NCBI GenBank assembly: GCA_016788885.1
Contig: JAEURX010000037.1
Span: 1-64,000, forward strand
Source of the DNA: Nitrospira sp.
Lineage (GTDB): Bacteria > Nitrospirota > Nitrospiria > Nitrospirales > Nitrospiraceae
Length of the DNA: 64,000 nt
Direction of reading: 5' to 3'
Numbering within the stretch: the stretch's first letter is position 1; each line of letters opens with the position of its first letter. Both the position numbers and the translations under genes were made by a program. Shown here one piece after another: positions 1 to 8,891 of this stretch. The notes beneath the pieces were generated by a model that worked only from the letters and a program-made list of their open reading frames with translations, searched no databases and had not been told where the DNA came from.

Positions 1-600
1 CTGCAGCTTGTGAAAAATATTGCGCACATGGTTTTTGACGGTCTTCTCGCTGAGATCCAAACTATTGGCAATTTCCTTGTTCGTCTTTCCGTCGGCCACG
101 AGGCGCAGGACTGTGATTTCACGTTCGGTTAGGTCGTGCTCGACCCACGCCGGCTTTTTTCCCTTCTTCTGTGACATGAGGGAGAACTCGGCGAGGATTT
201 TGCTGGCGACTGACGGGTGGATGAGCGATTCTCCCCGATAGATCGCCCGGATGGCCGCGACGATTTGCGAGGATTCCGAGTCCTTGAGCAGATAGCCGGT
301 GGCGCCGGCTCGCACGAGATCGAAGATGTATTGCTGTTCCTCATACATCGTCAGAGCCACGATGCCCATGTGGGGGAATTCCCGTTTGATTTGCCGAGTG
401 GCTTCAATGCCGCCCATGCGTGGCATGCTGACATCCATCAGAATGACATCCGGCATGAGGGTCTTGGTTTTTTCCACCGCTTCGACACCGTCCTGCGCTT
501 CTCCGACCACGTTGATGTCGTCTTTTGTTTTGAGGATGGCCGCCAGGCCTTCGCGCACCACGCGGTGATCGTCAGCGATCAGGACTTTAATTTTTTCCAT
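1..600 (-). CDS. LuxR/NarL-family response regulator (C-terminus cut by window edge)
   Basis: An N-terminal receiver domain starts MEKIKVLIADDHRVVREG, with the acidic pocket (ADDH) and the phospho-acceptor Asp in PDVILMDVSMP, and the conserved Lys in GYLLKD. A linker leads to a LuxR-type HTH (LTEREITVLRLVADGKTNKEIA, split around residues 165-185). The frame is open at position 1, so the last recognition-helix residues are missing. The start ATG at 600 overlaps the 3' end of the upstream histidine kinase by 14 bp (ATGGAAAAAATTAA), so the two are translationally coupled and almost certainly form a cognate pair. Its targets cannot be read from this window. Confidence 0.93.
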   Translation of the reverse strand, partial: MEKIKVLIADDHRVVREGLAAILKTKDDINVVGEAQDGVEAVEKTKTLMPDVILMDVSMPRMGGIEATRQIKREFPHMGIVALTMYEEQQYIFDLVRAGATGYLLKDSESSQIVAAIRAIYRGESLIHPSVASKILAEFSLMSQKKGKKPAWVEHDLTEREITVLRLVADGKTNKEIANSLDLSEKTVKNHVRNIFHKLQ

Positions 601-1708
601 GACGAATCGTCTCCTTGTCGGCTAACGGGATGCGCAACACGATCCGCGTGCCGCGCCCTTTCTTTGAATCGATCGTGGCTTCCCCGCCCACCAGTCGCGC
701 TCGCTCCAGGATGCCGCGAATGCCGAAGTGATCCCACTTTTCCGGATCGCGGAGCACGGCGTCCATGTCGAACCCGATCCCGTTGTCGGAGATGGTCACT
801 TGAAGCAAATCGAAGCGAATGTCCAGTTGAACCGAGACTCGGCGGGCCTTGGCGTGTTTCTGGACGTTTGTCAGCGCTTCCTGGACGATGCGGAACAAGA
901 AGATCTTTGTGCGCGGGAACAGGATCGTCTCGTCTCCGGTCACGGAGAACGCGGTCTTGATGCGGTATTGTGTTTCGTAGGACTTGAGATAGTTCGTCAA
1001 CGCCGGGATGAGCTCCATCTTGTCGTAATGCAACGGCCGCAGGTTGAAGATCACCTGTCGCGCTTCTTGGATGGCGAGCTTCAGTTGAGCTTTCGACTCC
1101 CGGATCGTGGCGAGGCTGGCTTTGGGATTCTTGCGAAGGAGTTCCTGGGACAACTCCAGTTTGAAATTGACGCCGGCGAGACTCTGCACCAGACCGTCAT
1201 GAATTTCGCAGGCAATGCGAGTGCGTTCTTCCGTGACCGCGGCACCCGTTTCTTTGACGTAGAGTCGGTACAGGGACTGGTACTTGTTCAAGGCCTTTTC
1301 GATGTCAGCAGTCGCCCGGATGCGAGCTTCGATCAGCTGCCACATGAATTTGGCGCTGGCGCCTCCGATCACGGAGACGCCCATGCGACGGATGTCTTGC
1401 AGATATTCGCCGACCTCCGGATTCCCCGACACATCGATGACCAGATCGACCGGACCCATGGTCATGAGTTTCCGGTAGTGGCGAGTGACACGAATTCGCA
1501 GGCGCCGGGCGAGTCCGAGACCGGGTGCTTGTGCACTGATGTCGGCAACCCCGACGATGCGCACCAACGGGTCGTTGGCGAAAATTTCCATCAAGGCCGT
1601 CCCGCCGCGTCCGGCGCCGATGATGGCGACATGTGTCGCTCCGGGTGTTCGCCGTCTGGTGGGCTGAGGGGTCGTTTGTCGTGCGTGGGTGGTTTTGGTG
1701 GTTGCCAT
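587..1708 (-). CDS. NarX/DegS-type sensor histidine kinase with N-terminal Rossmann-fold domain
   Basis: A 373-residue cytoplasmic kinase with no transmembrane segment. Residues about 25-120 form a Rossmann-like NAD(P)/nucleotide-binding fold: THVAIIGAGRGG glycine-rich loop, acidic end of beta-2 in VGVAD, then VDLVIDVSGNPEVGEYL. The HisKA_3 dimerisation domain follows, with the phospho-His in RIACEIHDGLVQSLAG, then a HATPase_c domain (N box EALTNVQKHA, G1 box DNGIGFD, G2 region FGIRGILERA). The usual membrane or PAS input is replaced by the dinucleotide-fold domain, which suggests sensing of a soluble redox or nucleotide ligand (inference). The start could also be GTG at 1720; neither start has a clear Shine-Dalgarno. 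It overlaps the response regulator gene downstream. Confidence 0.9.
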   Translation of the reverse strand: MATTKTTHARQTTPQPTRRRTPGATHVAIIGAGRGGTALMEIFANDPLVRIVGVADISAQAPGLGLARRLRIRVTRHYRKLMTMGPVDLVIDVSGNPEVGEYLQDIRRMGVSVIGGASAKFMWQLIEARIRATADIEKALNKYQSLYRLYVKETGAAVTEERTRIACEIHDGLVQSLAGVNFKLELSQELLRKNPKASLATIRESKAQLKLAIQEARQVIFNLRPLHYDKMELIPALTNYLKSYETQYRIKTAFSVTGDETILFPRTKIFLFRIVQEALTNVQKHAKARRVSVQLDIRFDLLQVTISDNGIGFDMDAVLRDPEKWDHFGIRGILERARLVGGEATIDSKKGRGTRIVLRIPLADKETIRHGKN

Positions 1709-1815
1709 ATGTGTCGGCACTGGTGAAGCGGAGGTGGCTCCGCGGTGGCTGCATCGTTTCTGTCTGGACTGACACCGAGCGAACCAATCCGAAGCAGCGA
1801 GGAGCAGGGGAGGGA

Positions 1816-2280
1816 CTAACGTTCCCGGCGCTGCTGGGCCAGCGACTTGATCTCGTCCATGAACTGGTCGATGTCCTTAAACTCTCGGTACACGGAGGCA
1901 AACCGGACGTAGGCCACTTGATCGAGCTGAGACAGTTCTTTCATCACTTCCTCGCCGACGGCGGTGCTCTCGATTTCAGTTTCTCCCATATCCTGGATGC
2001 GTTTTTCGATACGGTCGGTGACGGCCTCGATAGTCGTGGTGCTGATCGGCCGCTTTTCGCAGGCCTTCTTCAATCCCGAGACAATCTTGCCTCGATCAAA
2101 GGGCTCCCGTCGTCCATCCTTTTTCACGACGGCCGGCATGGTTTCTTCGACCCGTTCGTAGGTGGTGTAGCGGCGTTTACACGACAGGCATTCGCGCCGA
2201 CGACGGATGACCTCACCTTCCTTGGCCATCCGCGAGTCGACGACTTTGTCTTCGACATCGTCGCAGAAAGGGCACTTCAC
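1816..2280 (-). CDS. nrdR: Transcriptional repressor NrdR
   Basis: A 154-residue protein with the N-terminal zinc ribbon ([17 protein letters not shown] and [13 protein letters not shown]) and the ATP-cone domain ([20 protein letters not shown]). This is the standard length and order for NrdR, the dATP/ATP-sensing repressor of ribonucleotide reductase genes. The start is GTG at 2280, preceded by AGGACG. It lies 15 bp downstream of glyA on the same strand and probably belongs to a glyA-nrdR transcript. No ribonucleotide reductase gene is in the window. Confidence 0.97.
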   Translation of the reverse strand: MKCPFCDDVEDKVVDSRMAKEGEVIRRRRECLSCKRRYTTYERVEETMPAVVKKDGRREPFDRGKIVSGLKKACEKRPISTTTIEAVTDRIEKRIQDMGETEIESTAVGEEVMKELSQLDQVAYVRFASVYREFKDIDQFMDEIKSLAQQRRER

Positions 2281-2295
2281 TGGCGAACGTCCTGC

Positions 2296-3573
2296 CTAAG
2301 CGGGAGACGAATCGTAGGCATGAAAGATGGGGAAACGGTTGCACAATGTTTTTGCCTGCGCACGGACTTCGCTCTGCACCTGTGAGTCTTGCGGATGCTG
2401 CAAGACCCGATCGATCAGCGCCACGATTTCGCGCATCTCAGCTTCGCGCATTCCGCGTGTGGAGACGATCGGACTGCCGATCCGGATGCCGCTAGCCACG
2501 GCGGGCGGTTTCTCATCGTAGGGAATGGCGTTCTTGTTCACGATGATGCCGGACGCGTCCAAGGCGGCATCGGCTTCTTTTCCGGTGATGCCCTTGTTGG
2601 TCAGATTCACCAACATCAGGTGCGTGTCGGTTCCTCCCGAGACGATCTTGTAGCCGCGCTCGATCAGCCCCTGCGCCAGCGTGCGGGCGTTGGCCACTAC
2701 CTGTTGCTGATACCGCTTGAATGCTGGGGACATGGCTTCCTTGAAGGCGACGGCTTTGGCGGCGATCACATGCATGAGCGGGCCGCCTTGCAAGCCGGGG
2801 AAAATGATCTTATCGACAGCTTTCGCATGCTCGGCTTTGCACATCGTCACACCGCCACGGGGGCCACGCAACGTCTTATGGGTCGTCGTCGTCACAAAAT
2901 CGGCGTAAGGAACGGGATTCGGATGCAACCCGGCGGCAATCAAGCCGGCGATGTGGGCGATATCTACCAACAGATAGGCACCAACCGATTTGGCAATGTC
3001 TTGGAACTTGGCGAAGTCGAGGGTGCGGGCATAGGCGCTGGCCCCCACCACCAGCATGCGGGGACGACATTCTTCAGCGATCTTGCGGACCGCCGCATAA
3101 TCGATGGTTTCGGTCTGCCGGTCCACACCATAGGAAAACGCGCGGAAAATGATACCGGAGAAATTGACCTTGCTGCCGTGGGTGAGGTGTCCCCCTTGGG
3201 CGAGGTCGAGGCCCAGGATCGTGTCGCCGGGTTTCAGCACGGCCAGATAGGCAGCCATGTTGGCTTGCGACCCTGAGTGTGGCTGTACGTTGACATGTTC
3301 GGCCCCGAAGATTTGCTTGGCGCGATCGATTGCGAGGCTTTCGACGGTATCGACGTGCTGGCAGCCGCCATAATAGCGTTTGCCGGGATATCCTTCGGCG
3401 TATTTATTTGTCATCACGCTGCCTTGGGCGGCCAAGACGGCGGGACTGGCAAAATTTTCCGACGCAATTAGCAGCAACTTGTCGCGCTGCCGCTGCTCTT
3501 CGGCGACGATGGCGTCATACGTCTCGGGGTCGGTCGATTTCAACGCGTCCAATGACCCGATCAGATCCTGCAT
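2296..3573 (-). CDS. glyA: Serine hydroxymethyltransferase
   Basis: A 425-residue PLP enzyme interconverting serine and glycine with transfer of a one-carbon unit to tetrahydrofolate. Visible motifs are [19 protein letters not shown] near the N-terminus and the PLP-lysine motif [16 protein letters not shown] chose the ATG at 3573 because GGAGGAAGC lies just upstream; the frame stays open for 14 more codons but without a better ribosome site. It is followed closely by nrdR and preceded by rplI. No unusual residues were noticed. Confidence 0.98.
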   Translation of the reverse strand: MQDLIGSLDALKSTDPETYDAIVAEEQRQRDKLLLIASENFASPAVLAAQGSVMTNKYAEGYPGKRYYGGCQHVDTVESLAIDRAKQIFGAEHVNVQPHSGSQANMAAYLAVLKPGDTILGLDLAQGGHLTHGSKVNFSGIIFRAFSYGVDRQTETIDYAAVRKIAEECRPRMLVVGASAYARTLDFAKFQDIAKSVGAYLLVDIAHIAGLIAAGLHPNPVPYADFVTTTTHKTLRGPRGGVTMCKAEHAKAVDKIIFPGLQGGPLMHVIAAKAVAFKEAMSPAFKRYQQQVVANARTLAQGLIERGYKIVSGGTDTHLMLVNLTNKGITGKEADAALDASGIIVNKNAIPYDEKPPAVASGIRIGSPIVSTRGMREAEMREIVALIDRVLQHPQDSQVQSEVRAQAKTLCNRFPIFHAYDSSPA

Positions 3574-3626
3574 GCTTCCTCCGAGCGTGGCGCCGGTCGG
3601 GCGGCCACGCGTCATCGCACCACAGA

Positions 3627-4103
3627 TTAGGCCGTGGGAGCGGCTGCTTCCGTTTCTTCCTGTTTCTTGACCACGTGCACCGCGATCGTGGCGGTCACTT
3701 CGCGCGGGAGCTTCACGGCAATCGCGTGGGTTCCGAGTTCCTTGATGGGTTGCGCCAGCTGGATCTTGCGACGATCCACGGTAAAGCCCTGCTCGGCCAA
3801 CCCTTCCGCAATGTCCTTCGCCGTCACCGATCCGAACATCTTGTCGTCTTTTCCGACCTGGGCTGCGATCGTGAGTGACACGGTCGACATCTTCTTGCCA
3901 TGTGCTTCGATCTCTTGCTTTTCCTTCTTGGCCTTCTCGGCTGCGGCGCGCTTCGCGTGTTCGAATTCTTTGATGTTCCGGCTATTGGCTTCCACAGCCT
4001 TCTTGCGCGGCAAGAGATAGTTCCGGGCAAACCCGTTGGAGACGTCCAAAAGGTCGCCAAGATCGCCCACGCCATCGAGTGTTTCCTGGAGAATCACCTT
4101 CAT
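3627..4103 (-). CDS. rplI: 50S ribosomal protein L9
   Basis: A 158-residue protein starting [17 protein letters not shown] with the L9 signature [21 protein letters not shown] in slightly divergent form ([20 protein letters not shown]). A long connecting helix and a C-terminal rRNA-binding domain follow, then a short acidic/alanine tail. A strong Shine-Dalgarno (AGAAGGAG) precedes the ATG at 4103. The usual companions rpsF, ssb and rpsR are not adjacent: rplI heads a minus-strand unit with glyA and nrdR behind it. Confidence 0.98.
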   Translation of the reverse strand: MKVILQETLDGVGDLGDLLDVSNGFARNYLLPRKKAVEANSRNIKEFEHAKRAAAEKAKKEKQEIEAHGKKMSTVSLTIAAQVGKDDKMFGSVTAKDIAEGLAEQGFTVDRRKIQLAQPIKELGTHAIAVKLPREVTATIAVHVVKKQEETEAAAPTA

Positions 4104-4133
4104 ACTGCAACTCCTTCTGTTGGAAAGGGAAAA

Positions 4134-4162
4134 AGCATACTGACGGGCTGTACAAAAGTCAA
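4134..4162 (-). promoter_or_regulatory. Sigma-70 promoter for rplI
   Basis: On the minus strand TTGACT (4162-4157), a 17-bp spacer and TATGCT (4139-4134) lie about 30 bp upstream of the rplI start. The rest of the 311-bp gap between rplI (4103) and the next gene (4415) shows no convincing gene. Confidence 0.65.
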
Positions 4163-4414
4163 TTGATCCGGAGCGGTCGGATCGGGGTTTTCTTCAGCCG
4201 TCCGGACCAGCGATACGGGTGCGTGGCAGGGCGTGGTGCGCCCGTTCGCCATTCGGAGCAAGGGGAGCGTCTGGTTGGTGAGGGGGGTGTTCCCGGCTGG
4301 ACAGGGTCTTTCTCAACTCTTTAAGATACGCTCCCTATTTCACTGAGCATGCTGCCGCAGATGTCGGGGGCATGTAGGGCCGAGCCCCTTCGACAGTCAG
4401 GAGCATAACGAGTT

Positions 4415-5890
4415 ATGGCCGCCATACCCGGCACCTTGCCGGATCTTCTCGATCAGTTGGCTGCGACCCTCGAACGCGATGCCGCGCAGAGTGCAGCGCA
4501 GGGGCAGGATCAAGCGGTCGCGCTTGTACGCGGGCGGTTGCTGCAGACAATCGGGAACCTGCACCTCTATGAGTTCTTCCTTCCGCCGGATGTTCGGGTG
4601 GGTACCGATCTCGCCGCGACTCTGCTGCTGGGCGAGGAGACGGAACCGACGGAAGGCCTCGTCTTGTTCCAGGAGGGCGAGCGTCTGGTGCTCCAGGTGT
4701 TTGATGCGATCGGCGAGGTGGTCCCGCACGCCACGCTGGTGCCGGACTCCAGCGGATTGGTTCTGACGACCAGCCATCGGTTGGCGGAAATGAGCAAGGC
4801 AGGTACGTCGTATACGCTAGGTCCTGCGGAACGTTTGCTCCCTATCCTGGAAGCAGCACAAACAGGAGACCATGCCGCGTTGGCGGCCGTGACCCCGACC
4901 TCGGTGTTGACGCCGCTGTGGCAGGAGGATACGACAGCGCGCCGGCAGAAGGTGGCCACGCTGGTTATCGAGTTGATTCGAGCCAACAAGCGTATTCTTC
5001 TGGTCACCCCAGATCATCAGAGCGCAGATGTCATCACCCTTGTGGCCGCGCGGGCCATAAAGGCGGCCGGGCTGACGTTCAAGAGCTGGCTGAGTCGGTA
5101 CGAACTGGCGACCAGCAAGGAAAGCGCGGGCATTCCCCTCCCGGATTTGGGATTCGAGGCGCAGATGCATCAATTCTATGCCAAGTCTCGGTCCGACAAG
5201 GCGGCGCTGCGCAAGAAGTACGATCGGTTTCGCGAGCTTACGCCGATCCTCGCCTATAAGGCGCAAAAGCAAAAAGATTTGGACGAAGTGCGCCTCCTGG
5301 AATGGCGTCTGGTGACACAGTTGAGCGACTACCAGGCGAAGATCAAAGATATCGACGCGACTCTGGCGCAGTATGAACAGCTGCCGATTTGGAAACGTCT
5401 GTCCATGCAGGCCATGGGAAAAAATGTCGACTCCCTTCGCGAATACAAGGTCATCTATGAGCGCTACAGCGCCGGGCTTCGCAAGGAGGTCGATATCGCC
5501 AAGCAGCGGATCGAAGAGCTCATTCCCGAAGCGACGGTTCCCAAGGAGCTCAAGCCGGAATTTGCCGAGCTAAAAGAGGATGTCATTCATTTGGGCGGCA
5601 CCAAGAAAATCCGGGAGCTCCTGGCGGCGGAAGAGCATACGAACCGTCAGGCCTTCGTGCAGAACCGGCGGGTGATCGTCACCACTGCCGCGCGAGTGGC
5701 GGCGGATCCTTTATTTCGCAAGGTGCGGTTCGACGTGTTGATTGCTGAAGAGGCTCCTCGTATCCCGAGTCCATTTCTCCTGGCCGCGGCGGGGCTGGTG
5801 CGCGAACGCATTGTGCTCACCGGCGATCTGCGGGAAGTGACCCCGCACAGCGCCTGGAATCTTCGGAACGGCCTCTCTCCAATCGTGTAA
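4415..5890 (+). CDS. Degenerate superfamily-1 (UPF1/DNA2-like) helicase-type protein
   Basis: A 491-residue protein of uncertain function. The C-terminal part reads FDVLIAEEAPRIPSPFLL (from residue 439), then RIVLTGDLREVTP, which aligns by eye with motifs II and III of UPF1-like SF1 helicases (DEAxQ, then GDxxQLPP). Around residues 173-208, KRILLVTPDHQSADVITL resembles motif Ia, but the Walker A loop that should precede it is absent (PLWQEDTTARRQKVAT). A charged, probably coiled-coil insert covers about residues 245-400, and the protein ends just after motif III, so the second RecA domain is missing. It is probably not an active helicase (inference). It stands alone between rplI and tRNA-Leu. 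Confidence 0.7.
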   Translation: MAAIPGTLPDLLDQLAATLERDAAQSAAQGQDQAVALVRGRLLQTIGNLHLYEFFLPPDVRVGTDLAATLLLGEETEPTEGLVLFQEGERLVLQVFDAIGEVVPHATLVPDSSGLVLTTSHRLAEMSKAGTSYTLGPAERLLPILEAAQTGDHAALAAVTPTSVLTPLWQEDTTARRQKVATLVIELIRANKRILLVTPDHQSADVITLVAARAIKAAGLTFKSWLSRYELATSKESAGIPLPDLGFEAQMHQFYAKSRSDKAALRKKYDRFRELTPILAYKAQKQKDLDEVRLLEWRLVTQLSDYQAKIKDIDATLAQYEQLPIWKRLSMQAMGKNVDSLREYKVIYERYSAGLRKEVDIAKQRIEELIPEATVPKELKPEFAELKEDVIHLGGTKKIRELLAAEEHTNRQAFVQNRRVIVTTAARVAADPLFRKVRFDVLIAEEAPRIPSPFLLAAAGLVRERIVLTGDLREVTPHSAWNLRNGLSPIV

Positions 5891-5933
5891 CTATCAGGAG
5901 GGTTGGCCACGAGCGAATTTTCAGTCGCTCACC

Positions 5934-5962
5934 TTGACGGGTTCTAACCGATCAGCGATAAT
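5934..5962 (+). promoter_or_regulatory. Promoter of tRNA-Leu(CAG)
   Basis: TTGACG (5934-5939), a 17-bp spacer and GATAAT (5957-5962) end 17 bp before the tRNA 5' end, a typical arrangement for a tRNA gene. Confidence 0.7.
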
Positions 5963-5979
5963 CCCGCCTCATTCCTCGA

Positions 5980-6066
5980 GCCGAAGTGGCGGAACTGGCA
6001 GACGCACTGGTTTCAGGTACCAGCGCCCGTAAGGGTATCCGGGTTCAACTCCCGGCTTCGGCACCA
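5980..6066 (+). tRNA. tRNA-Leu (anticodon CAG)
   Basis: A class II tRNA of 87 nt including an encoded CCA. The acceptor arms GCCGAAG and CTTCGGC pair fully. The anticodon arm is CTGGT-TTCAGGT-ACCAG with CAG at the centre, the long variable arm is CGCCCGTAAGGGTAT, and the T arm is CCGGGTTCAACTCCCGG. The remnant of a tyrosine recombinase gene abuts its 3' end, as is common for tRNA genes used as integration sites. Confidence 0.95.
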
Positions 6067-6072
6067 CCCTTT

Positions 6073-6393
6073 CTAAATTGTAGCGATTTCGTGAGCTTGC
6101 GAAGAGGCAGGGCAGCGACGTGTTATGAGCGTGTTCACGCGGCTCATCGCGCCGTCGAGTTTCTCAGCCTTGATCGACCGGTCGCGCAGGGATAATTCCC
6201 TCGATGCATGGCCGACAGTCTTCATGATCGTGTCGGGATCCATCCCGGTGTCAGCCAAGCACGTCACCACACAGCGCCGAATATCGTGGAAAATGACGTC
6301 TTTGATCTCCCGTATCCTGCAGAGCGGCACGAGCCACTTCATTCTCAACTCGACGTCACGGTCCTGTCCCCGAACTACTACTGCCTGATCCAC
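6073..6393 (-). pseudogene. Tyrosine recombinase (integrase) C-terminal remnant
   Basis: The translation contains FHDIRRCVVTCLADTGMD followed by DTIMKTVGHASRELSLRDRS, matching the core of phage-type tyrosine recombinases (H-x-x-R box, then G-H). The catalytic Tyr expected in a 'FDRY' context is replaced (LRDRS), and only about 100 residues remain of a family that is usually 300-400. No N-terminal arm-binding or core-binding domain is visible. It ends 7 bp from the tRNA-Leu 3' end, so I interpret it as the relic of an element once integrated there. Confidence 0.65.
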
Positions 6394-6460
6394 AGCACGG
6401 AAGATTCTGAAGAACTAAAAGTAGTCCGACCACGATCCGCACCCGAAGCGAGGACTGCGT

Positions 6461-6808
6461 ATGACTGACAAGCTCAATCCCAAGCAGCCGTTAAGTGTAG
6501 AAGAGAGCGTCCTCGCCACCATGTGGGCGATGGAAGCGATTGTTGAGCTACTCCAGAGCAAGGGACTCTGTTCGAAGCAGGAGGTCCATGATATGGTTTC
6601 GGAATTGCGGACCCGGCATGCTGAACTGAAGGGAAAGGTCATTGTGCCCGGCACTCTCGCCAACACTACAGAAGAGCAATATCTGATCGATCATGTGCTC
6701 AAGCTCATTGAGGCGGTCGGGTTGCAGCCAGCAGAATCGAAGGAACTTCTTCGCCGAGTGTCGTTGATCATCGATCAGCACGCACGCACGAAACAGATGC
6801 CGAGGTGA
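6461..6808 (+). CDS. Hypothetical protein, 115 residues
   Basis: A predominantly helical, charged soluble protein (start MTDKLNPKQPLSVEESVLATM). No family was recognised. The start has AGGA six bases upstream, and codon use looks like that of real genes (high third-position GC). There is no signal peptide or membrane segment. It lies in the decayed region behind tRNA-Leu and may be cargo of the lost element. Confidence 0.55.
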   Translation: MTDKLNPKQPLSVEESVLATMWAMEAIVELLQSKGLCSKQEVHDMVSELRTRHAELKGKVIVPGTLANTTEEQYLIDHVLKLIEAVGLQPAESKELLRRVSLIIDQHARTKQMPR

Positions 6809-6959
6809 GTTTTCGCCACCAAGGCATGCGTATTCATTTCACGAGACGCTCAACCCGTTCCCTTCCTTCTGTACCCGAATTGTTGCCATCTTCCGAAAAC
6901 GTTCTCCACCTTCACAACGATCTGAGCATGGCCACGGACGCCGCTATGAGGAAGTCCCT

Positions 6960-7172
6960 GTGATCAAGAGATTCGTCGACGTGATGGCTTTTCTCGTTCT
7001 GGGCCTGGCCGGTGTGGTTGTCATGTATGGCCTGTTTGCCTTCATGGTGGTCGCTTGGAGTTGGCTGGAGGAGCGGGGGCTTCTGGGGCAGGCAGGCCTC
7101 GTGGTTCTGCTCGTGGGGTGGGCATCTCATCGTGTCCTCCTGTTTTGGAGGGAGTCGCAATCAGAAGGTTGA
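6960..7172 (+). CDS. Small membrane protein, 70 residues
   Basis: A GTG start preceded by GAGGAAG. It has two hydrophobic segments (about residues 6-33 and 41-60, including FLVLGLAGVVVMYGLFAFMV) and a charged C-terminus. No family was recognised. The ribosome site and coherent hydrophobic pattern support coding, but the size and the decayed surroundings keep confidence low. Confidence 0.45.
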   Translation: MIKRFVDVMAFLVLGLAGVVVMYGLFAFMVVAWSWLEERGLLGQAGLVVLLVGWASHRVLLFWRESQSEG

Positions 7173-7702
7173 TCAGAATGGGGATCGCCTACTCAAACCG
7201 TGTGTCTGGCACCTTGTTGCGGATGGGTATTGTCGGCGATCGGCTGATCGGCACAAACATGTGATCACCCAATGAGGGGAGGGTTCGCTGTCGAATCCCG
7301 CAGGCCCGCCCTCCACTGTCCGCCAGAACTCTTCGACAGACTCAGCCAGCAGATTTTTGATGCGCTCAATCACGAAGGCGTGACTTCCCACTAAGCCCTC
7401 CAGGTTGTGGCCCGCACAGCGGAATTCTTCGCCGCCGTTGATCTGGTCGCGGGCCGTCCCTCTCATTCGCGCCCGGACTGGTTCCTCAGTACCCCCTGCT
7501 CGGATGTGTTGTGACGAGATGCCCTACCTCTTTGGCTCGTCGACAGGCCTAACTCGGGAAGCAAGGAGGGCATCACTCCTTCTAGGCCGTAACGATATTG
7601 AGCGTTTGTTGCGCGAACTCGGCCAGGGGAGTTTTCCTCTCCCTTGAGGTCGTCCTGTGCGTGGTGCAGGGATGTGGAACGGAGTCGGTTAGGAGGGATG
7701 GA
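7173..7702. other. 530-bp stretch without a convincing gene
   Basis: ORFs exist on both strands (for example a 97-codon minus ORF at 7173-7466), but none has a ribosome site plus a recognisable family. The stretch looks like decayed sequence in the tRNA-linked region. Confidence 0.5.
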
Positions 7703-8176
7703 CTACGATCCGACCGGCGTCATCAACCAGTTGGTGATATAGACGTTGAGAACCTGGCCCTTGCCCTTTGGCAGCAGCTTGTTGACGGTGCGCTTGAGAT
7801 CTTCTCGCAAGGTGACTGATTGACCGGGCACGCGCAGGTCTTGAACCGGATAGGTATGCAGCATTTCCATAATGTACCGATCGATCTGGTCGTGTCGTTC
7901 CCTGATGATCGTGGCGGTCGCAGGCCGATCGATCTCCACGGCGAGGTTTGCTTGAACGTAGTAGAATCGCGCCCCGTCATCGACCGGGGCCACGATGGCC
8001 GGCAGATTGATGGTGAGGCCCGCAGATGTTGGTGAGAGTTCAGCGGAGGGCTTGCTCAGCGAGAGCGTGCGCGGAATCAGGTCGGGGGTAGAGAAGCCGC
8101 CAAGATACCCGACCACCAAGAGGATGGACGAGATACTGATCAAGAGGGCGAGGCAGATGCGCAGGGTGATGTTCAT
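7703..8176 (-). CDS. FliL-like protein (flagellar basal-body-associated family)
   Basis: A 157-residue protein with one N-terminal membrane anchor (ITLRICLALLISISSILLVV). The periplasmic domain has the FliL layout: a beta strand with LPAIVAPVDDGARFYYVQANLAVEI, a helix region RHDQIDRYIMEMLHTYPVQDL, then SVTLREDLKRTVNKLLPKGKG and a final strand QVLNVYITNWLMTP. FliL normally supports the flagellar stator, but no other motility gene is in the window, so this may be an orphan or repurposed copy. It sits in the decayed region after tRNA-Leu. The family call rests on pattern only. Confidence 0.7.
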   Translation of the reverse strand: MNITLRICLALLISISSILLVVGYLGGFSTPDLIPRTLSLSKPSAELSPTSAGLTINLPAIVAPVDDGARFYYVQANLAVEIDRPATATIIRERHDQIDRYIMEMLHTYPVQDLRVPGQSVTLREDLKRTVNKLLPKGKGQVLNVYITNWLMTPVGS

Positions 8177-8612
8177 GCCGTCAATGATTGGGGTATGGTG
8201 ACTGCTCAGCCGGCGCTGCTGTTCAGAGGCCGGAATCGCCGTCCGGATAAGCGTACCACCTGCCGCCTGAAAGTCTGTACGTAGTCATCATGGTTTTCGA
8301 GCTGGGTAAATGCCCAGGCTGTTCCAAGCGATGTCGGAATTCTCTCTCCCCATACATTCAAAGACATCCGGCCAATTGTCAGATGTGTCCGACAGTGCCT
8401 TGGTTGCAAAGGGAACCGTGGTAGCAGCAACCGGTAAGAACGCTCACTGTCCCTGCCGTGAGCACAGTGATCAACCTGCCCTTTTATCCCCATGATCGCA
8501 GTAGTCCCCTTTGATATACTCCCGGCTAATTCGGTTCTCCTGTCGTCACGATGCCGCTCGTGCCGGGCGCCGTTGGCGATGGGAGCCACGCCATACGGAT
8601 GTGGTCCACTCC
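8177..8612. other. 436-bp stretch without a convincing gene
   Basis: No ORF here has both a plausible start and a recognisable product. The right part probably contains the unrecognisable 5' half of the RNase HI pseudogene that follows. Confidence 0.45.
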
Positions 8613-8891
8613 CAATCGGTCGTCCTCCACTCCGGCTCACAACTACTCATCAAGATTATGACACTCGGTTGGAAGCGGAAGAAGAACCAGGTTCTTTGGG
8701 CGGAACCGGATGAGTGAGCGGAGATCAGCCAGATCAGTTGGACCTGGGTGCGCGGCCACAAGGGGCACCCTGAAAACGAAGCCTGCGACTTCCTGGCGCA
8801 ACGCACCGCCTCCATCGCGGCGTCCTCTGGTGGCGCGCAGGTTCAGAAAGGACAGCATGCATCTCCTCAAGGTCGGACGCTTCCATATTAA
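8613..8891 (+). pseudogene. Ribonuclease HI remnant
   Basis: One frame reads QSVVLHSGSQLLIKIMTLGW, then KRKKNQVLWAEPDE, an in-frame TGA (8715-8717), then [20 protein letters not shown] and [11 protein letters not shown]. This matches the second half of RNase HI: the D-S-Q-Y/L-L strand, the basic GWKRKKNQ.LW region, and the W-x-W-V-(K/R)-G-H-x-G-H-x-x-N-E-x-C-D motif. The catalytic Asp of the 'DSQ' motif is Gly here, a stop interrupts the frame, and the N-terminal catalytic strand cannot be found upstream. The gene is therefore dead. Confidence 0.8.

Noticed and set aside
2389-3276. Plus-strand ORF of 295 codons opposite glyA
   Set aside because: The minus strand encodes complete GlyA; the plus frame has no family pattern.
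7173-7466. Minus-strand ORF of 97 codons
   Set aside because: No ribosome site and no family. Part of it (IERIKNLLAESVEEFWRTVE) looks protein-like but is not enough to call a gene.
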